Assembly (NCBI GenBank): GCA_946406115.1
Contig: OX291557.1
Coordinates: 21,980,501-22,044,500 of the forward strand
From: Apoda limacodes
Taxonomy: Eukaryota > Arthropoda > Insecta > Lepidoptera > Limacodidae
Reading direction: 5' to 3'
Length of the DNA: 64,000 nucleotides
Position numbers and translations under genes: made by a program. Below the pieces are notes generated by a model. It did no database searches, had not been told where the DNA came from, and saw nothing but the letters and a program-made list of their open reading frames with translations. This document shows, in pieces, positions 56,441 to 64,000 of the stretch (within the stretch, counting starts at the first letter, position 1; the number at the start of each line of letters is the position of its first letter).

Positions 56441-56617
56441 ATAGATTATAACTAGTTTCATATTTCGTTCAATCAAATTTCGGACGTACGCTTTCTACTA
56501 AAAAATAACTAATGGCGGCGCTAGTGGACCGCAGAGAAGGCATAACTCGATATTTTTAAAGCCTTTCACATCTTTTCCAATGTTCGTTTAAATAAGGAAG
56601 TACAGAGTTAAGTACTC

Positions 56618-57127
56618 TTAAGAGGGCGAAATAGGCCAGAAACCTAATTTCTGTAATTCTAACGTTGTGTATGTTAATGCACTACAAATCATTAGATAAT
56701 GTCTCATACATTACTATTATATATTTCATATATACTCTAAAGTAATTTATACCGTACCGTGACGCCTTGAAACTTTTAATTTTTAGTATGGAATTTAACG
56801 TTATTACCGTTTTGTAGTCACATTTTTTGACTTTTTGCTACAACTCAATGCACTAGATAATAAGCTATTCTAATTATTTAACCAACTTTCATTACATGCA
56901 AATGCAAAACACGCTTTAAAAATTTGCACACGTCTTGAAACAATGGTCACTTCCAGATTTTTTATTGCATTAAATACAATAAATGAAAATCATTCAGTAA
57001 GGTAATGCACTAGACAAAAGCCGGTTTATAACATATATTTTTTTCAATCCTTTAGATGCTATAGTTTAGCTACAAAATTTGCACAAAACGGCGTATTTTC
57101 GCCTTCTAGCCTATACTGCAGTCTTAA
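56618..57127 (+). mobile_element. TTAA-bounded MITE, copy 2
   Basis: TTAAGAGGGCGAAATAGGCC at the left and TATACTGCAGTCTTAA at the right; 510 bp; aligns along its whole length with 16109-16626, including GGTAATGCACTA and GGCGTATTTTCGC. Confidence 0.75.
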
Positions 57128-57337
57128 AAACAATTTTTTCAGAAAGTCAATACTTTAAATTCTGACATTGGAGTTTTTGTACAGTGTATTAGGTACACTT
57201 ATTAATTTCGTGGCATAAAATAAGGTTAATAAGAGATGTCTGTGATGGCGATTTTACACGATAATACAAATTATAAAACTATGTAAATCTTATTATCGCG
57301 TCGAAAGCCCACATTTAAAATTTTCAAACGCATTTCA

Positions 57338-57664
57338 GCAGTTCAGGCAAGGAACAAGCTAGAATTTTAGTTATTGAGGCAAGGAACCAGCTAGAATTTC
57401 AGTAGTTAAGGCTAGGAATAAGCTAGAATTTCAGTAGTTAAGGCAAGGAACAAGCTATTGGATTTTTGAAGGGTCGGCAATGCGCGAGTGATACCCCTTG
57501 TGTTACAAGCGTCCATAGGCCACGGTGACCGCTTACCATTAGGCGGACTGTGTGCTTATTTGCCACCTTAGTGGTATAAAAAAAAGCTAGAATTTGAGAA
57601 GTTAATGCAAGAAACAAGCTATCATTTCAGCAGTTCAGGCAAGGAACAAGCTAGCAGTTAAGCA
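57338..57664 (+). repeat. ~36-bp minisatellite split by a mobile repeat
   Basis: Units of the form AAGCTAGAATTTCAGTAG followed by TTAAGGCAAGGAAC recur about six times (near 57356, 57388, 57420, 57584, 57618, 57648). The array is interrupted at 57458-57584 by the inverted GGTGGCAAACAAGC repeat. Confidence 0.8.
57458..57584 (-). mobile_element. GGTGGCAAACAAGC repeat inserted in the minisatellite
   Basis: GATTTTTGAAGGGTCGGCAA, GCGCGAGTGATACCCCTTGT and TATTTGCCACCTTAGTGGTA are the complement of the repeat at 43613-43745. Clean junctions with the surrounding array make this a natural example of the element's full extent (~125 bp). Confidence 0.75.
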
Positions 57665-57851
57665 GTATAAATAGAAGAAGCGAAAAACTGTCAAAGAGAC
57701 TTACTTTTGATTTTTTTATACCACTTAGGTGGCCAACAAGCATAAGGCCCACCTACTGATGAGCAGCTAAGTAGCATATGGACAATTATTAGTCCTAAGT
57801 ATTGATTTAGTTAGGAACCTGTCTTCAAATCTTATAGAACGAAATGTTGAT

Positions 57852-58085
57852 TGTTGTCCGTGCTTCAGCGAGTACTAACCTTCCTGTCACACCGTGGGCA
57901 TGGGTTCGATTCCCGCAAAGGACAAATTTATTTGACGAACATTTGTTTTTATCTTAAGTCTGACAATAAAAAAAAAGGTATTCATTATGTATTTGTATCC
58001 GTGGTCTGGTATCATATAGTACAAGTTTTGCTTAGTTTGGGATCAGATGGCGCAACGTGTCATGTCCAAAAAATATCTATTGCCT
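57852..58085 (+). repeat. tRNA-derived SINE
   Basis: GTTGTCCGTGCTTCAGCGAG head with an altered A box, a good B box in GGGTTCGATTCCCGC, and a body with GTATTTGTATCCGTGGTCTG and GGATCAGATGGCGCAACGTG. More diverged than the 34694 copy. Confidence 0.7.
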
Positions 58086-61000
58086 ACCTTACCAACACAG
58101 TACCTTGAATATACTTGTTGTAGTTTCAAATCAAACAATGCATCCAATTGGGGAACGTTAGCAGAGCGCTGTTAAAATTTGGCTCGACTCCATGCCCTGC
58201 GGTTGTTCGGGAATTGCTTTATACTTCGAAATGAGCGTACCGAGAGAACATGTGATCGGAATTTTATTTGAACCTTCTTTTTATTTTTATAAAAAAAAAA
58301 ATAGAATATTTTCATCATTTATTCAACGAACTCTATGCCCATTATACAGTCTAACGAAAATAGATAAACACAATATTTTAGGCAAATCGACGCACTTGTC
58401 GTATGTTTGTCTACTAAAAATACTCACCTATGTTTTGATTGAATATGTATGAAACAGTCTACCTGGCCTTAGATAAATAATTAACTGTCTGCAATATAAA
58501 AAATAATATAGGTACCACATTCAAAATTGTCAAAACGGAAGTAAAAAGGCAATTAGCATGAACTTATAAAACCAGTTATTACGACACATAACGAAATCAT
58601 AAAACATAGGGTTGCCAAATCCGAAAACAGAAAAGGCGAATTTTGCTTATATTTAATCGAATATTTTGCTTTAAAGCGGAACAAACTCTTTTAAATAGCG
58701 AAGTAGATTTTTTTACTTTCTTTCAAGTCCGTTTGTTTGTTTGCCTATTCGGTATTCACTTTACTGCCGATCTTAAACTAACTTTCCGATGAGCTAGAGA
58801 TATCTCAGAACTGGACAAAAATGCAATGTTAACCAGTCTGCAACAGGTTTCGTAGACTGGAACTGCCTAGGAATCTGTCCTAGCCATCATACAAGCCAAC
58901 TGTTGGTGCACCGCCCTCCCCTTGCCTGGGACGAGGACAGTTTGGGATTTAGCCTATTTGATTTTGTAAACAGATTTATTTAGTTTTATTTTCATTGAAA
59001 AGGCAATGTGTGAACGAACACTTCTAGACTACTTGAGAAATTAAGAAAAACACGCATTGGTACAATCCGTGCTCCAACGCGAGACAGGTGCCGGAAACCA
59101 CTATGCCACTATCGGCCTAAGGAACCTGTACAGGACAAGAATTCTGTGCCTAAACTAAAAACCAACAATAAGTAAACATTTGAGTCTATGTTTCTTCCCA
59201 GGCCACCGTTACTTTGAACGATTCTTATATTATACTAATTCCTCGCGGAATATAAGCTTGAAACGGGAGGCTGATAATTCTAATACCAATCCTGTACCTA
59301 TGTGTATAGAAATAAATATTCAATTATCATTAAAGTCAAAAATTTTAGATACTTAAATTGTAATTAGATGATGTATAGTCTCAATAACTATTAAATTTGT
59401 ATATTAAAAATATTTGAAATTGCCAACTTAATGCCAAATTTACAGCGAGATTGAAATTGAGCGTCAAGAGTAACCCAACGAATCTTAGTTGTGCGTTCTC
59501 TATTTTATTAATAAAAAGCCCAACTATAGCTGGATAGACAAGACGAGCGTACATTTGGCCGGACTTGACCGTAAAAAACCGGACAGTCGGCAACCCTAAT
59601 CACAACATACGCTTTCTAAGGCTCTTGACTTGGCTTCAACAACCATTGTTAGAGAGAAAACGAGATGACTCGTAGCTTGTTACGAGCACGCAAAATGAGA
59701 TGTGGCAATTTAATGAGCGGCAAGAGCAGCCGTTGATGTGATGTAGATATTTATAACTACAGACGTGTACAGAAATAAATATACGTACGCGTAGTGAGAA
59801 AGCTTTGTAGTCCATTTAGGTTAATTTCACAATAAATGCAAAATAATACTCGGGCCAAGCAAAAGCTGTGCATAAAATACACGCGACAATTTCTGCGCCA
59901 ATATAAGACTGTTATGTATATACAGTACGTAAAGCACGGAGTGCGGTACGTTAATATGATTATAGCCCGTGGGTTCTATGAACACCTGCTTTGCCTTAAG
60001 GAAAGAAAAAATTACAAAGAAAAAGCTCGTTGGAGTAATTCAAACTTAAACTCAATTTTTTTTTATTCAAACTGGGTTTTTATAAACACTTTTGAATCTT
60101 AAAAGTTATTAATAATTATTTTATTTTTTGAATTAAGGTCTTGGCCCCGCTTTACCTGCTCGTATTGGCACTGTTTACGAGCAAGTGTGATGAAAAATAA
60201 TTATTTCATTTGAGTATATAATTTTTGAGATATATTAGACATATGTAGAGTTAAGATATATTCATTTTTTCACAAAAACGTGAAGTAACATTTTTACCTT
60301 GACCCGTACCTTTTATTAACGCGGACGGGAAAAACAAAATTGCACCATACTAGAATAGAATAACTGCTAAACTAAATGAGCTAAAATCTATTAAATCGAC
60401 TGAGTCCGAAGGCGTCCTCCGAGACATTAGCAGGCTTTATCACAGAAGAAAAGAACTACATTTCCTCTCGCCACTTCAACGCGACTCACAATGGCTAAAT
60501 TGCATTATACTCAAATGGAGTAAATTTCGAACTAAATGCGCTATACTGTATTTACATTAAAACAAAGCCCAAGAAAGTCACAAAAAGTGACTGTTAGTCA
60601 AAAGGCATCTGAGGCGTAAGTGGATTGTTGACATTTATTAAGTTTCTTTAACAAAATGAAGCAACATTTACACCTGGCACTACCGTTAACATTATCGACA
60701 AAAGCTAAATCACATTAATATTTACATTAATAGACTTCGGTTCAAACTGAATGGGCTTAATATAAAGAAATACACCCAAGCAAAGCATGAAAATGACAAT
60801 AGGTACAATCGACTTAAATAACTTTTAAGTATAGGTAATCTCAAGATTTATTTATAGTTTTGTTACCGAAGCGTAATGCAACATTTCCACCCGACACGTG
60901 CAGTGTACGTGACAAACTTAATACGGTAAACATAAACAATAACATCACTAACATAGCATGAGAAGGTCACATAACATGGGGCCCAAGTAAAATAAATAAA

Positions 61001-61993
61001 AGTGCATCGGTATTTGTATCTGGGAAACCGAAGAGAGAGGGCGGGAAAGACATTTCTATCCGATCACGTGTCGGTACCGTCAGTGACATATGACACAAAC
61101 ACGTGAAAGGTGGAAAACTTAGATTTTATCTCACTAATATTTTAAATGTTGGTAAGTATTGTTTGTTATTCAATAACGCCGCAACGGAGCACCTATTGGG
61201 GATTTTATATTGTAAAATCGTGTCATTTCGCTTGACGGTACATTTTAAAAGCGTTCATTGGCACACGGATAGTTGAAGAAATGGAGAAGGATATAGGCTT
61301 CTTTTTTACCGAAAAAAAATCAACATATTCCACGTGAATAACTATTACTGAATTCCACTTTAACAAACTATAGCTATATCTAGCTAAAGCAAATTTCTTT
61401 AGTATAATCAAGTAGCTGTCGAAGGAATCCCACGTCGATAATGACATCGTCGTACTTCGCCTATAAATCAACAAACATTTCAAGTATACCACAATCAGTG
61501 GCGTGCCTAGAGTTACAGAATAGTGTAAGCCAAGACACAAAATAATACAAAATACATTACCATTAAAAAGGAAATAAAAAAAGAAATAAAACTGACAAAC
61601 TAAAGCTCACTTCAGACCGTACTTACGAGTACGTTACGTAATTTTGTTGTCAATTGCTTTGTTTAACATTTTCTCATTGATTAGAAAGTGAGATCGAAAT
61701 CCACGTTGCAATAAGCCAGTGTGTGCAAGTTGGATATTACACGCGACGTCATTGCTTTGGTGCTGCGACGTACTGCCACAGATTCGTAAGTAGGTAGATT
61801 GGTATTGCAAAGCTGCACGCTAGATTAGACATGCCGTGCGAACTTTTTAATAGTTCAATAGACGATTAGGTTCTTTAAAGTCAATATTAAATTAAGTATA
61901 TATACACATATGCATTTAGTAAAGTAAGCCTGGCTTTTGGTCATATAAGAGTATGGAGATAACGCGACTGACCATAATACTCAGCTGATTTTT
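58086..61993. other. No supported gene; scattered weak repeats
   Basis: An open frame at 59836-60102 (88 aa, basic) has no motif I recognise. Near 60280-61090 several blocks share loosely similar phrases (AAGCAACATTTACACC, ATGCAACATTTCCACCCGAC, GACATTTCTATCCGATCACG) and may be decayed tandem repeats. Near 61275-61450 a tail-module fragment occurs. Confidence 0.4.
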
Positions 61994-62484
61994 AGGGTTC
62001 CGTACCCTAAACAACATTGTGAACCGGCGGGAAGGTGGGAGGGTTCAAAAAATAATATTTTATAACTTTGATGATTCAAAAGTGATTGTAAAATCCTTAT
62101 TTGAATAAATCATTTTGACTTTGACTTTGACTTTTAAAGGGTTATTAGCCGAACCCTATTACTAAGACTCCGCTGTCCGTCCGTCCGTCTGTCCGTCTGT
62201 CACCAGGCTGTAACTCATGAACAGTTGAAATTGTAGATGTTTTATGTTGCCACTATAACAACAAATACTACAAAATAGAATAAAATAAATATTTAAGGGG
62301 GCTCCCTTACAACAAACGTGATTGATTTGCACGATATTGATAAATGTGGTCCTTATGAATAAATAAAATAATAAATAAACAAAAAAAACAAATATTTAAG
62401 GGGGCTCCCATACAACAAACGTGATTTTTTTGCCGTTTTTATGGATAATGGTACGGAACCTTTCGTCCGACTCGCACTTGGCCG
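61994..62484 (+). mobile_element. GGGTTCCGTACC-bounded element with a nested LINE tail
   Basis: AGGGTTCCGTACCC at the left, GGTACGGAACC at 62450-62460 on the right followed by GTCCGACTCGCACTTGGCCG. The interior has CCCTATTACTAAGACTCCGC and a CCGT/CTGT-rich microsatellite. The left part is interrupted by a LINE fragment (62011-62133). Confidence 0.6.
62011..62133 (+). mobile_element. 5'-truncated LINE tail nested in the element
   Basis: CAACATTGTGAACCGGCGGG to a tail of repeated TTTGAC ending near 62133. It interrupts the sequence that is continuous in the copy at 4681 (GTACCTAAAGGG). TAAA occurs at both edges and may be the target duplication. Confidence 0.6.
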
Positions 62485-63035
62485 ATTTTTTATGTATTAC
62501 AAATCAATCTTCCGAATGCCTAGTTATTGATACCATTTTGAGCCGTTTTTTAATGATAATTATCCTCCAGTCCTATGGTAACATTAATGATCACGCTTGA
62601 CTGGATGTTTCACTTAAATAGATGTTTCATATTTCGATGTTAGCACATATAGAAACACAAACATCGAATTATCAAAAGAAATGAAACATACCCGACCTGT
62701 CTGTCGTACACCATTATGGCCCATTAAGTACTCTAAAGATTAAATCTTGATTCCATCAATAAATATGTCGATACACAGATATTATGTTTGAGGTTTAATT
62801 TAACGCTAAGAATTAACTGCTAATCCAATATATACATTAAATTTATCCAGTTTGTATGGTATTATATAAAATACTAAAATATCAGTTAACGTTTGCTGAT
62901 ATAGTAAAGAATTTATTATATTAATCTAAACTTAAGCATCGATTATATATGTGTATCAATTAACACAGAACATCCCTATAACTGTAGCATTCTCTTACCA
63001 TGCATTTTTTCCATGACTGTTAGTACTTAGGAATA
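62485..63035. other. No gene or repeat recognised
   Basis: AT-rich sequence without a supported feature. Confidence 0.5.
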
Positions 63036-63415
63036 TCTATACTAATATCCATACTAATATTATAAATGCGAAAGTAACTCTGTCTGTTACCTCTTCATGC
63101 TTAAACCGCTGTAGCGATTAAGATGAAATCTGGAATGGAGATAGTTTGAGTCCCGTGAAAGGACATAGGCTACTTGAAAACGTCAGGTGTGAGTCGGCTT
63201 TTTTCTTATTGTTGAGGAGTTGCCGTTGAAATCCTACACTGATAACCGAATTTAGGGTGGGTTAGCTGGAATAGCGGGCAAATTTGGCATGTAGATATTT
63301 TGAGTCCCGGGGACGGGCTACTTTAATACGTCAAGTGTGAGACGGTTTTTTTCATAATTAAGGAATTGCCGTTGTAAAATTGAATATACGGCGGGTGGAA
63401 CCGCGGTCAAAAGCT
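63036..63415 (+). mobile_element. Helitron-like element with internal duplication, decayed 3' end
   Basis: It begins A|TCTATACTAATATCCATAC, and TATAAATGCGAAAGTAACTC and AAACCGCTGTAGCGATTA follow. The 3' end GCGGTCAAAAGCTT lacks a clean CTAG. A ~145-bp stretch (TTTGAGTCCCG...GAGGAGTTGCCGTTG) is present twice in succession. Confidence 0.5.
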
Positions 63416-63519
63416 TATATTGTATAAGCACAAAACAATGTTATTTAGGGCTGGCAAAAGGTAGTATAAACAAAAATAAAATTAAAGCAAACATATTTCA
63501 TTGTCATTCAGTGTTTTTA

Positions 63520-63860
63520 AGGTTCCGTACCCAGAGGGTGCCAAGGGAGCCTTATTACTAAGACTACGCTGTCTGTCTGTCCGTGTGTCCTACGATTAAA
63601 AATCTTTTAGACCGAAATAGGTAGAAACCTAAATTTTTCACAGAATTTGTGTTATAATGGGGGATTATCTAACAAATAATAAAAAGTTAAAATTTAAGGG
63701 AGGCCCTCATACATAAAACTTATTTTCGTTGTTTTTGTTTTATCGTAAAAACAGTGATACACGCAAAAATCAAATTTGCAGCGAAAAAAGGTGTGAACTC
63801 TAAAGCATAACAACAAATAATAAAACCCGGCCAAGTGTGAGACGAGCCCAAGCAATTACT
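63520..63860 (+). mobile_element. GGTTCCGTACC element, third copy, partial
   Basis: AAGGTTCCGTACCCAGAGGG, CTTATTACTAAGACTACGC and a CTGTCTGTCCGTGTG stretch match the start of 4681-5084; the right inverted end is not clearly present, only CCCGGCCAAGTGTGAGACGA. Confidence 0.5.
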
Positions 63861-64000
63861 ATTTTAAATTACTGGTACAGCGCCATCTAGGTTATCATTA
63901 AGAGAAACAGTAAAACATTGTTGGAAACGATATTCAAAGTTAAGCAAAATCGAGCTTGGTTAGTACTTGTTTTTGGTTTGTGTTTGTAAATAACATAAAT

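Noticed and set aside
59836..60102. 88-aa basic open frame
   Set aside because: No motif recognised and no supporting context; not reported as a gene.
62160..62210. CCGT/CTGT microsatellite as an independent feature
   Set aside because: It is an internal part of the GGGTTCCGTACC element, present in its other copies too.

Overview
This window is AT-rich animal DNA, almost certainly from a butterfly or moth. The evidence is the mix of repeats: non-autonomous Helitrons with A|TC...CTAG|T ends, a tRNA-headed SINE family in several copies, elements bounded by GGGTTCCGTACC, degenerate RTE-, Jockey- and CR1-like LINEs, and mariner remnants. There are no bacterial-style genes. The only host gene I can support is the 5' part of a Lar-type receptor protein tyrosine phosphatase on the minus strand.

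Lar layout, read right to left: a signal-peptide exon (41756-41669), the first half of Ig domain 1 (23415-23284), the second half of Ig1 (20191-20012), the first half of Ig2 (7017-6823) and the second half of Ig2 (338-228). Every junction is a phase-1 intron with AG/GT borders, and the spliced product reads through from the signal peptide to the end of Ig2. The rest of the receptor (Ig3, fibronectin repeats, membrane segment, phosphatase domains) lies beyond base 1. A further open segment at 24001-23882 has matching phase-1 borders and could be an unannotated cassette exon. About 4.2 kb downstream of the Ig1b exon, at 15399-15840, lie four decayed same-strand copies of part of that exon, apparently dead tandem exon duplicates.

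The introns are filled with mobile DNA. The largest Lar intron insertion is a frameshifted Jockey-type LINE (8865-13572) sitting in the left end of a dead mariner with a 14-bp target duplication. Beside it is a TIR element with ~300-bp arms (14379-15370) that carries a captured coding fragment. A second long inverted repeat occupies 29973-31643. Other contents are Helitrons, MITEs, SINEs (one apparently 5S-rRNA-derived) and LINE tails.

Upstream of the Lar signal exon is the most striking structure: an 8.1-kb foldback element (45726-53841). Its two arms are tandem arrays of a ~331-bp unit in opposite orientation around a 1-kb loop. It begins and ends with ACCGGTGTGAAG in inverted orientation, is flanked by the exact 9-bp duplication TTTATAAAC, and is inserted into a ~40-bp minisatellite that continues on both sides. 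Architecture and duplication length resemble Foldback/MULE-type elements, but the sequence is not one I recognise.
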